Shown piece after piece: positions 45,601 through 48,399 of a stretch of DNA of 64,000 nt. Location: assembly GCF_017744115.1 (NCBI RefSeq), contig NZ_JAGHQW010000009.1, positions 1-64,000 on the forward strand, written 5' to 3'. Position 1 is the first letter of the stretch; each line of letters opens with the position of its first letter. The DNA comes from Salinisphaera sp. G21_0. Its GTDB lineage: Bacteria > Pseudomonadota > Gammaproteobacteria > Pseudomonadales > Endozoicomonadaceae. Both the position numbers and the translations under genes were made by a program. The notes beneath the pieces are model-generated. The model was not told the DNA's origin, searched no databases, and saw only the letters and a list, made by a program, of their open reading frames with translations.

Positions 45601-46671
45601 AACGAAGTCTTCAGCACCGATATCAGCAACAGCACAGGTGGGAATGACGTTATCAACCTGGGCAATGACAGTGATCAGGCCATTGGCGGTGTTGGCAATG
45701 ACCAGATGAACAATACATCGGGTGAGACCGTCATAATTGGCGACGATGGCAGCATTGTTAATGACTCAGCAGGGCGTTACCTCACAGTTCGGACCGGAAG
45801 CACAACCATTGGTGGTAATGATCGTATTGTAGGAGGTCTGAACCGTGACATCATGATGGGCGGCTTTGGTGATGACTTCCTGGATGGTCAGGCTGGTGAT
45901 GATCTGATGGGGGGGGATGGCACACAGGTGACTCGCAGCCCATCAACCATTGTTATTGAAGCGGTAGACCTGTTCACTGGTGGTGTTGATACTTTGATTG
46001 GCGGCTCTGGCCTGGATCGTATGCAGGGGCATTTTGGTGGTGACTTCTTTGATGGTGACTTTAGTGAGGATGTCATGATCGGGGAATATGGTCGTTTCAC
46101 CTTTAATGCCAATACCGAAGCGCAGCAGGCAACATTTGTTGTTTCTCTGGCACAGAATGGCCTTGATTTGATCAGGGGGCAGCAGACTAACCTGTTCAGT
46201 AATTTTGCCAAGCAGTTCTTTGCGGAATCGGGACTGGGGCAGGTAGCACGAGCCAGGGCTCTGGAAACACCACTGTTTACGGAAGACGCTCAAGAAGCCT
46301 TCGCACGATTAACGCCGGCTTCCCAGCAGAGAACTCTGGCTTCCAGTGAAGTAACCGCTACAGAGATTGAAGCGGAGCAGCAGGAAGTTCCGGTCGAAGA
46401 GGTACCCGTCAATGAGCAACAGGTGCCTGAAGAAGAATTGGTGCCGGTTGAAGGTGAGCCAACTGTTGAGCCAAGTTGTGAAGTTATTGATGATAACCCT
46501 GAAGGCTTCTGTGAACCAATGGGAGTGGCTCAAGTGCCTGAAAATCATTCAAGTGATGTGTCTGAGACGACATTGGAGCATCAAAGCTCAGGCATTGATT
46601 TAAAGGCGGTAATGGCTGGGTTTTCTGCCTGGGCAATTGTGCGGCCTGTTAGAAAACAACGGATTCGGTGA
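21673..46671 (+). CDS. Giant LEPR-XLL / RTX surface or secreted protein (8332 aa)
   Basis: This is a single uninterrupted 25-kb frame. Residues 1-52 are basic and lack a normal signal peptide. Residues 56-65 read LEPRLLLSAD, the motif that defines LEPR-XLL proteins. There follow early RTX-like calcium-binding runs (GGSGDDTLIGGSKNDLLIGG near residue 415) and thousands of residues of beta-helix-like Ser/Thr/Asp-rich repeats with GVSLAENxI-type motifs. An Ala-rich coiled-coil insert covers about 3590-3735. Calx-beta-like modules lie near 6940-7160 (VVEGGSEITFDVRLA), and a dense RTX block from about 7440 to 8130. The acidic tail ends in AVMAGFSAWAIV followed by RPVRKQR. It is likely an adhesin or extracellular matrix protein, folded by calcium outside the cell and exported by the TolC/HlyD/SecA-like genes alongside it. 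Two G8 tracts occur within it. Confidence 0.93.
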   Translation: MDKQTHNSKSYPSDIAASARKGLFPKLNRLFEKMFRQERQQERRKRLEDFFTLEQLEPRLLLSADPIAALQDNALQLEQDAKVTLQVVINETDQQQYLRLVDENKTVLGQKKISDIAAGSTITVTGSEGADSLTIDQSFLDLGEQSFVLQFDGRGGNDTVAAGDDVTDSAWQINGENEGSMGANGIVEFLDVEALQTNQKNQADESRHVLAAINDDYHWLIDKDEDGKGVLSTLEGVEGSITQTPSNTKITFSGFDILGGSGSDYLDYSQRETGVDVNLDLETAAGFDGITGFNTVIGSKASDTLTGDGNDNLFIVGAGDKVEGNGGFDTVLFDQVDGDLKLNASTEGGAGDAVNVFEYETGTWANDGSDWSFTSSGKLEAKDVDLLAARGDDSNNRFDFSAATVEVYLDGGSGDDTLIGGSKNDLLIGGAGADQITGGDGYDQLIEVRAADFKLENNTLTIGNDGLDTLEGIESVYLKAISKAGDVSGYRLDARNAKHEADLDPAHADYDAAAHREYDITLVGTELDDELYASSYGDTLSGLGGADTITGGSGQDTLEEDFAGRASISDASGSYELDLAQGASEVWVFDIPTGKTSTGFTLSISTSDGTFNTDTIAWDADGWDIVRSIEKALNIPFGQIAVSKTVDGKWQLEFTGLYAGTGIASAISDSESANIVSITTNGNKSVDTLNSFDSNDTLKLSGSELVDHVNLSAFSGKSEITTFGGNDIITGTQGINIINAGKGNDSIFVTSISADSIDGGEGYDTIVADVSNVADAASGYTLDLDNSQLMLGATILSHQGFESSALIGGAGNDMLDADGFHGVSASTSLDSIAGWNALSEHTLRLTLEDGSTILDIDVSSSSTLQELIDLINAADDRGSDNPLISFDQASAELTFNGLSTLGVAGTDNSILTVLGFTSGTSGTVIKGVSLSLLASLQLTSQKGNGGQDKYTGSKGTDFFIIDSIDLEVDGKDGRDILSAETTSLYTTLVIKDDKLTWSGQDVDPTDSTQTIDVSSSVTIGNLEAAELLAIDGAELLDGSSATLDLVLDAATSTATLKGSSGDNEIRLSVDGRSDVNTDKVTVELNDNTNTNEVVFYGSSADFTVSDFGWATITGGNYVAVKESSDDLTINSDLIWTGGDLKFRALNGKITVNGSIQTDNSSSTDRAGNITFAARIVEINNNVTAVGQNTASSGDITIEAIDGRNLIYGSLEQGAASILAALPVYYNVDLQSATVTIGDVTIQGKDINILARAESNPDRDMNNDDGVFGENIPIIDDLANEVEDFKLIAGVSRSDVTSKITISSGTTLKGDNITIHANSIARVNASPISIGLAVAVGVLDTDAVIDIQGTLDAEGNISITGQADNYLNIDAEPLFGLKGFAGSVAVGVLNSNSQVIVNSGSSITAGGNLTVKAATVDYSLVSAASEAGNSGKAAASVAVQVESGHTEAVLAGDVLVNGDVIVEAAQQQAELNPTSSEAIVDRVPSVLDKYEDAAKQKVAFNKKVPLGKWLQKKVKPSDRLKPTKATVGIAFVYAEDSNQVHAYLGQDSADSDINAGGSLDLLATAESRLLTATSSTSSTPSQLSQVEGTAGTDTSSGEFKQVPFGAAVSVTIASLDNNAQAQVRGNTELDALGAINVNATAQNLTGLIAPDTTIKYVKPKLVDKSEIGGNYKINNGDLIRFDDSKYQWGNTGTPPEIGYFGAVYKFKGLNGSSLTLATENFSDGTRWELLGNQYSSLPYQFFGGDSDLYLLDNDIKSEAAGAKTSLALNFSYLDSKQTANALVKGLVKINQKADFISAFDSFSDAPDASASRNLSITSNTNNQSVDWVGNKTATTSSIEKINNLYKLLGASESGNGVGASVFLNNITNTSTAMIETGADIYADKVSVKADSDVFAVNLGYAGGSGTASLGIAGLYMQNTIDSTTIALIQSGVTLVAGADDGDVSVERLSVVADNRVDLIVAAGAMGSAGKLGVGASAAVSDITKVTKALVGSEDNMTEAGSVVVNGDARIAADSGGLIIGTALSASWATGKVTPSGGETPKTENTPYGISAAGAFIFNTINSTTVAGILNLSSFNAQNLSLKATESSGVFAFPITYASASANKVALAAAGIGLMNDATFTVSSGITNVGSVNLTTLDVLAKNDSIVITSSVAASIAGIAESSVESNSSSIALTGNVSVNNVTADIDAYLIDVDDLTVTGKNGSDVAVSIEAKDESEVYAVALGVAYAGNGAVSATIAENNINSDIDALISGTDLTVETGKIKHQAKSEADMVSVALGASFAEDSKPDFDTKVGIAVGAAISNNMVRMNTRARVMSDSVITLPARHLDDARLDIVADNETDITAVVVGAAIGSQTGADTTVTLTGSGAEANNKVYGDTEALVDGSIIKQATSNQGASDEAIGVFLDADVDGSVTGVVVAANLAYGSATTGAGVVGGIGVSLAENTIGGDPDNGDNANSLRAVINNSDIDITGEVSTNAESTQNISSVITAASVAVAKSESGIGAGLSGVGADAKNTVKVDIDSGVKASTDGHTLLADKLTIDAKDDSDILSTVVGATIAGAYSGTSSTGTLSIGVSLAKNEVNTNTKAIIDNVDVGSSSRKTGSVSLSASSNAEITATSVSASLSASYSSASGSSAALSGGGASSNNTILGNTSAVVRSSDLKSNADLSVIAANTSTIDASVVAASVAAAADTSSGSLGVSIGAAVTSNQIGAENDPLGVKAYLENSQVDTAGNLTFSATGDMTIKADAGAGSGAVAGSTGGAGLSASGAGAKASNSGYADVLAYIDNTTATDGHSIFAGAVSITAKDDSEITSKAVGASLGVSYAPSSATGAVSIGVSLAENDLDINTAARIAGVSGGSAERKLGSITLSADSTATIDSTSVAASLAGTYGSSGSLSLSGGGASSNNTINGATEATINGSNLFSNSDVSVTASNTSTINATVVAESIAASGSSGSSSAAVSIGAALTSNAIGNSQSDRYGVLAYLKDTSIDADGDLTLSATGDMTINANSGAGSAAVTGSSQAAIAGSGSGASAENSIFGQVASFIDNTPTGQATVSSDRIMVGDLSLTGTNTSKITSTAVGASLAGSYAAGSGSAGITVGVSLAENKVDIDTVARLDHVNGGKEDQLNGSVSLSASSDNTIKAHSVAASLAATFGSSGAISLSGGGAYAGNTIGGSTEALVESSDLFSNGDVSIKATNKSDIDSTTVAVSAAVAADSGSGSAGISIGAAITENTIGTSDDRLRVKALMEDSALTIDGDLNIDATNDMTVDAEVGAGSAAVVVSTNGSGLAGSGSGVGATNKIYGETLAWIDHSRDINAGKITVNAINNASITSVAASASLAFGLAPSGGSVSLAVAASVAENTIDSIAGAKATGQNTGRPKFLSESLAVNATDTSTVDAQVVGVSLGAAVGESFGGTLTVGAVEAINTVANQIYANVEYLDIQARNGGVTVGSHEGTTVTLKAEAASVAIAGGKVGVSLAGAGVKGTNTINNSSQALISDSKITLVPRSDYAGSSLTDELLESDLVEFADGVYRYIGSDLDLSPDFESDGYKYDENGSRVGVAQTSVESGEQFYFIDGTYRNNGATELSLEKAIAVAAALRAEALASEAGRYESLASTAQSNADAAQASADAAQTEADRLAALADTAVEASLNASTSNAVAKAEAAELAVAAWQTELENVVKLQETADQLQEEADVWNAISTSARSAADDAQSLAESAAAEAGLDAAGVSALKPDWSLLDLDEVKRTTPADDWMLVYANADYGDQDVSVTAVNNAAITSVVGAASGSVGAGKGGAAAAIGVTLSENTIGSNHITSAYIEDSQITSLNDIVVNAQSLSTIDSTVYGAGVAVAAGKFAIAGAGVGIDLDNTIGGSTSAYVNNSAMVAGNDISITADADGQVVKADAVAAAISAAIGLGGSFSISATDIDNTMAMAVSAWLNVDDSESIANQDYRVFAGNDIEVASHANALMKNVDATAVTFSAGLAGASGGGVDITNLVNNQVNATISGSDNSSAVIGSMGDINLKASEATDLSINVTNVALSASIGGALGIALVRNDVRSSISSKVKDTSLEAQNIYIDAQADNNIHKTQAFGFAAALAAASANRADVDITTTVSAVTESAKLTAVDDVVINANATNYARADASGGAAGAVAAGAMIADIEQGNDGSDDVLVEIGDGSQLGAASITVKASGNDDLLPETIAASGGYVAGAGAESNVTSYQAVVANIGKGVVIEADQFDLSSMLDQTVDASADAFTVALASGAGAGLNIIINSYADVNIGASTGLPGSDNPSSITAHDININALNRFDKSRFSNGKSLRTGSGNIVGVNVMVSQAILNNQARINLTDDVQLVAEGSYDDKASLRIEARNDITTVDSITLETVSAVGGINAATSKVEANSDARVNIDGAVIENVTGKVFVTAKTDSENRASADILAVSGLSSAATGVAIATTNARNNVSIANATMKAGDVYLYAGKSSQGVLNILESSANVELTSVSTSANVAVPVPDADITETNTITLGNNADIKSMTDITIEAREGIGGSERAKESGLTLSISGVPYGVDIDREGSVTSNNQFSVADSAKVTAGVNNKSFLQIRPVAEIQSILNDSSKVSADGVINIDALTDDDKKLLFGVDNAQGEVVIPELPEDVVYMMEELALSTINFLVTQDTVIEHNGSYYQYTPQNSAEIDLQQENYSNKNRWTKLNLTLAQIESLGYPIYESSITDALASAMTGEFFVVKPRELDSPTLTFTNLSTVLFEQKAQVESWIRDHSTNTEAIARYQVQLEEINNKIDELGLSDYVHTVDAGQIVKAPDGNYYQSKIKQESILELADYSDTTLWQKTNLTSGAWDYTDTARATSKVYNQALDILMVDLPDVYAAPGSVYLQIDGKSAESLAALDNMDNLHAREGATIQIVNSTPFALRVNDAIVQDSQRIEMVGGSLKTYTPGAVQINYKDVNSIAIRGGTQSTDGQGDNSDSLNEIIIYQDSDPQFIKDAYGNFTLPEIPQGMYIQGNVVNENGGAYINNREGSIEVSTQIRAETVNVFAAGDFSLNSDAWFHTNKDPRQYINYQLMRNFVYNKEGNSRSYQTGLSNTSLIYTMFKAKYNELTTNINVDNSQIVSMGKITLTARYLNINGLIQSGVNTVYLEIDENFRGGSKNVDLTNKKGQAIAGVSFANPNDSSNVKVPVDGYWDAVRKAIIIEDIVPAGGEVVISGQIISTGNGRIVAASGYASVNINNNSGYELVMNDIDNRQYREGKITIIDSKQLTRDEYQYNGSGATHTKYTGTLIPATGNDIARIEYAQQSTSNGAADSFAYKVAAGSRYVWTEGQSKTKTTVRKYEKKSFNLFGDNSFGDWLVKDKSYKWETIEFTDKKPLLESESVLLPIEGAESADYKVTYIQTEGDPNVYDFDRESWTTGGGWLRKKTVHTKITVVEGLKDYYTHSLKADYDIAIDFLSGNSQPDVNITSKGNITLSGKIKMADEGSLNILSTNGAITMSDGVYALTSQADIEAKGTVRVILEGNTTDKGHRVVSNTGSVYLGVVQDDNPGEGKSSSNKLYIDEISARHTVEINAGGGIFKASGGETVSISANVIELLALGGDIGHLTIDSATRNDAGYITVEAQGNVALTEHAGDMNVNQIIAAKVDGVGSSPYGVQLTTNSGDILDANDDEVRASSLDTSAAQQFYAESQVTNEADAVTELYHQYWNILRDNGSVGYLSDVTAYDKYNDLFEQLSGDELADAQSRIAALNSSLTVASEYDMSFDQLTVWKATDVSSAAGTISEFGSRIQQQVNSNRPVFESILSPGIVAKLYPDTPIIGGAGNTGSAEAANIQTLVSGSAIILNASGGLGQTGDRITIDMSGGVVALEESEKEILAQATGSDVVATDYVFYVYTGTAGDISQLDINYNDGNWTEISSLDASANGFTSVTYGDYVQVDQDGVPVLYQYTGTSDSIELTQENFDDTGSPWQLVSVTSVAPASVFNLNSGDLVMQLNSVTIQLWDDLNLQGDVNLTAQAGEGIAIEHGGALSIDHIVGASWVRLNVAGALIDSGEHNTAALVSAGDLVLITSGNIHSQGDGGFRVQVAESAKLSVDTVGSVDIWQVEGNVSIAGKNTTIGDLYLDDVAATGDLTFTAGLLSSFTPTTFGAGQADIVVEKISTTAGKVTLQAAGDILDAYDDANSAIINIRAQDLMLVAGGGIGSRQNQIDNYLDFKLTGDVSANARSDVYLNAIESSLSVGQITSDANVILESAQSILDGDQDNNNELISLTGVSDITASSIFLNATNGTIGQLGNQLEIDTTGGQLTSLSGKSTYLREVRGDLFIASLVADSDNSGRGDANIYLTADGRVLNGNASGDTITASGLRIVAGQGIGAAGDALRTLIDHLEAEVLVGSLILNNTGALMVGGVSDEMEGLLVQGSIELVAQSPLTINEDVIASTGDITLTAMDSLSAGDDLTVNAVEIDAELGNLILNAGDKFELNLDGLLNAAQTLTLNTDLGSVDSESGDIKLYGSLNAATILVNTGQGDDAALFDVQDIDGDVDVNTGAGNDLLTINQLVSRLAEDAFVLDGEGGTDTYTIYRTGNNADYVVDVRDSGSEADGADTLTINGTSEADTFLLRANFVAAMHTDSQGEYTSTVERINYDQNINARLTLNGLDGNDSFFSDDNSTITTLDGGAGNDRFQIGQLFGLDRNTAEGTVAAGDEIETTETTLGFLSKGNSLPMVVYGGDGKDEIKVYSNKGITKLYGEDGDDSFVVRAFLKKNTLQTAGGGDVELFGGEGADDIQYSINSPLKIDGGNGTDSVVVLGTEGDDNFMITEKGIFGAGLNISFDGVELAEVDGLEGDDTFYVLSTSDDVETTIIGGLGADTFNIASDVTKPIVSYSVEGRSSFVNHSVFSDDLSYNDIFVEGISLNVASKENGAIGVERDDGEVVVSEGGVTDFYELQLNAPKPSDATIAYVTVSAARASGSDKDKTNGLADSVLISLDGQTFHESLVIAYDSETNWDDATRIYIKAVDDQAAEGQRDYVISHSVRSDNPDFDQLDIDNVEVVVNDNDMGGIIVSPVSNLTVVEGGSEITFDVRLATTPEIGQVVTVSLAEIIPSDWSSQLTLSTDTLTFDHTNWAGQFTVTATDDGSVENLYRAGITLSASGDYAAESVSLDIDVVDNDSGSVIITQTDGSTLVSATQQDAYQIVLSKQPAAPVTVNLLNDGQVLFSSADPRFDASTNSVTFGIDDWDSPIELTLAANTGFQPETDSQPVQNPPLQPHTLSDIRGKLIIEGGTPDGKKRELTKAVMLPTEIDGPLPLVNIELNEDEQTDTLNVFNDGSIQNDSGMLTEDTITGLGMTSGKGIEYHDIEVLEVLLGSGDDDFTIENTASNVITVVHGGGGNDTLTVNDSASEGALILLGDSVQNGSTYNATSNQKTEKAREYTNPGNDVINASGAGASVVIYGGQGNDTLTGSQYSDHIAGGSGNDKIYGLDGDDHIYGDSGFNLDVSTRLDLSTQILTVVNDADLLNDNLDTADQLTVGSDTIDGGEGNDIILSDKGEIVQQLDTNRILTTGLVISIHSSQRDQGGDDIVDGSAGEDVVIAGFGNDTIRGGTGNDILLGDNGQLNYVDGDTDLQTLDSVITIDADLGGDDHISGQSGDDIIFGGAGSDSLYGDGFVNRLAIIDESDNDIIIGDLGAIALVSNRAVRIYSTDTNVGDSDTIQGNEDNDIIIAGAGGDDVKGNQGNDWILADFGEIDLRNGQQVLSTASGDSHSTGDDIVDVGEGENRVLGGLGDDQITAGSGSDIVVGDNGALTYDNGILVKLTSLDTETGGDDTIRAGNGNNLIIAGLGDDNVITGNGNDDIAGDNATLTFNDSGILREMVTIEATLGGGDVISAGDGNNRILGGQGDDEITTGSGNDHIAGDNAILAYDDSGVITRAESIALAFGGDDLIESGSGNDLILGGFGNDELTAGDGNDTVIGDNGQVNFVGGIRNEVFSTDISNSTGGNDVINLGNDSDQAIGGVGNDQMNNTSGETVIIGDDGSIVNDSAGRYLTVRTGSTTIGGNDRIVGGLNRDIMMGGFGDDFLDGQAGDDLMGGDGTQVTRSPSTIVIEAVDLFTGGVDTLIGGSGLDRMQGHFGGDFFDGDFSEDVMIGEYGRFTFNANTEAQQATFVVSLAQNGLDLIRGQQTNLFSNFAKQFFAESGLGQVARARALETPLFTEDAQEAFARLTPASQQRTLASSEVTATEIEAEQQEVPVEEVPVNEQQVPEEELVPVEGEPTVEPSCEVIDDNPEGFCEPMGVAQVPENHSSDVSETTLEHQSSGIDLKAVMAGFSAWAIVRPVRKQRIR
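29282..31635 (+). repeat. Three tandem ~262-residue repeat units inside the giant gene
   Basis: Units of roughly 790, 796 and 768 bases start near 29282, 30072 and 30868. Each starts with a (K)DDSxI(T/L)S-like strand and VGASLAGSYA, passes through SLSGGGASSNNTI (29581, 30364, 31159) and ends with GDMTI-A-GAGS and AYIDNT. Conservation is at protein level with substantial drift in codons, so the duplication is old. More divergent versions extend on both sides. Confidence 0.7.
43990..46110 (+). repeat. C-terminal RTX nonapeptide block of the giant protein
   Basis: Runs of GGxGxDxhx motifs such as GGQGNDTLTG and GGSGNDKIYGLDGDDHIYG begin here. They alternate with repeated segments of the form GDDxIxxGxGNxxIxGGxGDDxI-GDNG. 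These bind calcium outside the cell in RTX proteins and usually lie near the C-terminal secretion signal of type I substrates. Confidence 0.85.
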
Positions 46672-46701
46672 ACTTCTGATTCGGAAATTGTGTAGTGCGT
46701 G

Positions 46702-46860
46702 TATTTTCAAAAAACTCCGCATTCGGTTCCCGCCACCCCGCCATACACTTTGACCCTTACGGTGTCTGTCGTAAGGGTTTTGTCGTTTATATGGCCTGTA
46801 AACAATGGGTTAAACGAATGATGCTGTGGTTTGAGCCTTTCCGTTTTTTAAGCTATTTCC
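46702..46860. repeat. Dispersed repeat, copy 2 (first copy at 8899-9056)
   Basis: This is a direct repeat of 8899-9056, about 37.8 kb away in the same orientation. It has the same order of parts: a CAAAAAA(A/T)TCCGC opening, the GGTTCCCGCC...GCCA tRNA-like string, the CCCTTACG hairpin, TTTTGTCGTTTAT and GATGCTGTGGTTTG. It starts 31 bp after the giant gene stop. The rest of 46672-47004 shows nothing I can support. Confidence 0.75.
46754..46789 (+). terminator. Rho-independent terminator after the giant gene
   Basis: The 8-bp stem CCCTTACG (46754-46761) with CGTAAGGG (46770-46777) is followed by TTTTGTCGTTTAT. It lies 83 bp after the stop codon of the giant gene and inside the dispersed repeat. 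Confidence 0.6.
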
Positions 46861-47004
46861 AGAACACTGTTTAAAGAGTTGGAAGTACTTCAGCAAACAC
46901 TTAACACCACCAGGGATTCAGCAACTCCCAACACATCAATTAGTGCATCCTTGCATTGTGTGCTTTAAATTTCTGGGCAGTCCGTGGCCATGCCAGCTCA
47001 GAAA

Positions 47005-48051
47005 TCAGACCAGATTACATGGGAACGTCCAAGTGGAAGTTTCAGGTGACTGATCCTGCTTGCCCTCGTGTTTTTTCTCCATATAAAACTTTTGCCAGGG
47101 ACCATCAGGATAGCCGAGGTCCTCAAAATATTTTTGTGTATAACTATCATTTCTATCCAATTGACTCTCATATTCTTCCAATGCTTTGGCCTGATCATCT
47201 TTTAGCTGCTTTTCATAGATTAACCTCTTGACATTACCATCCGATTCCAGGGCAACACTGCGCTTATCAAGCAATACCTCCTTAATCAGGTCAGCTGGCG
47301 TCTTCCCGTCATTATCCAGCTGCAACAGTGTTGACTCTCCAGTGATGTTCAGCTGATTTTCCAGCAGATACTCAAAGACCTTCGGATTTTGCTGCTGTGT
47401 AGCGAGATGCAGCAGACTGCTCTGGCTGTTTGTGCTGTGCATCAGATAGTCGTCAAAGTAAACCAGGCTAAACTCTCGCCTGAGACAGTTACAAAGCTCG
47501 GACACCACATCCAGGTTGCCAAACTCGGCGGCCACGCTTAGTAAACTACTGCCGGTATTATTTACCGTATTATTGAGTTTTCCAGCAGCTGACAGTTCGT
47601 GAATTAATTTTAAAGCACCCTCATTCCAGCTGTTATACAGGGCAAAATGCAAAGGAGTGTCACCGTTCATGGCAGGCATTTTCTTATCATCCTTTGTAAT
47701 AATTGCCAGTTCGTCCACATCAATTGCGGAGGTGCATTGATCGATGATCCTCCAACATTGAGGGTCAGCAAGTGCTGCCTTCAACAGCACCCTATCCTTT
47801 GCCAGGCAGGCAATGTGGAGCGGAGTAAGCTGATGGGGAAGGTTCCAGCTATCAACCAGACGATCATCGTGGGTAAGCAGCTCTTCGGCAACGGCCCTGG
47901 CATTGTCAAGAAACGTTCCTAACTCTGCTGACTTCAGAAACTTGCTTGCCGACTCAGTGAACTCAGGCACCGCTGATGCCTTATCAGATTCATACATGGG
48001 ACCCAGGACATTCTCCGGGGGCAGATTAATTACACCACCAGTACCATTCAT
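47005..48051 (-). CDS. Ankyrin-repeat protein (348 aa)
   Basis: Ankyrin repeats mediate protein-protein contacts, and in symbiotic or intracellular bacteria such proteins are often aimed at host targets. Visible repeats include LTPLHIACLAKDRVLLKAAL, NGDTPLHFALYNSW, SSLLSVAAEFGNLDVVSELC, SSLLHLATQQQNPKVFEYLL and a degenerate DNDGKTPADLI. The C-terminal 80 residues are charged and helical, without repeats. No signal peptide is present. The ATG at 48051 is chosen because AGGAG lies seven bases upstream; a frame extension to 48108 lacks such a site. It stands downstream of the defence operon but beyond that operon's terminator, so it is probably a separate unit. An effector role is inference. Confidence 0.82.
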   Translation of the reverse strand: MNGTGGVINLPPENVLGPMYESDKASAVPEFTESASKFLKSAELGTFLDNARAVAEELLTHDDRLVDSWNLPHQLTPLHIACLAKDRVLLKAALADPQCWRIIDQCTSAIDVDELAIITKDDKKMPAMNGDTPLHFALYNSWNEGALKLIHELSAAGKLNNTVNNTGSSLLSVAAEFGNLDVVSELCNCLRREFSLVYFDDYLMHSTNSQSSLLHLATQQQNPKVFEYLLENQLNITGESTLLQLDNDGKTPADLIKEVLLDKRSVALESDGNVKRLIYEKQLKDDQAKALEEYESQLDRNDSYTQKYFEDLGYPDGPWQKFYMEKKHEGKQDQSPETSTWTFPCNLV

Positions 48052-48399
48052 AATATGCTCCTGTGTTAACTTATCAGTTGGAGCAGGTTTCCGGTAGAAA
48101 GTTCCCATAAGTCAGTGGTTTTTCTCGTTTTCTCTCCTCTGTCAATGAGCGGTTGGCTGATGGCTTTCTCAAGCTGGTGGAGATGATGAACCATTCACTT
48201 TGGGCTGATCTCGATATTCAGGCCATAGAAAACGCTGTCGTATAGGGTGCTTAAAAAATTTGACTGCGGTTCGAAGGAATACAGAAAAAGAGCCGATATT
48301 TCGGCCTCTGATTGATGATTAAACTCAGACAAAGACTTGGTCTGGCAATTCAAATTAACTTCAAAATTACCAGATCAGGTCTGAATCCAGCTTTACGCA
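48052..48399. other. Gap between the ankyrin gene and the defence operon
   Basis: Apart from the ribosome-binding site of the ankyrin gene and the terminator at 48285-48308, I see no gene or repeat here. Confidence 0.5.
48285..48308 (-). terminator. Rho-independent terminator of the defence operon
   Basis: Read on the minus strand, GAGGCCGA, a short AAATA loop and TCGGCTC form a GC-rich stem with one bulge, followed directly by TTTTT. It lies about 90 bp beyond the stop codon of the AIPR gene, the last of the operon. Confidence 0.65.

Noticed and set aside
21673-46671. Many antisense frames of 60-200 codons inside the giant gene
   Set aside because: They arise from the repetitive Ser/Asp/Gly codon pattern and match no family. 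The long sense frame has continuous RTX and LEPR-XLL features.
21673-46671. Possibility that the giant frame is several genes or an assembly artefact
   Set aside because: The frame is open for 25 kb with consistent domain order, and the G8 tracts do not break it. An assembly collapse of repeats cannot be excluded but is not indicated.
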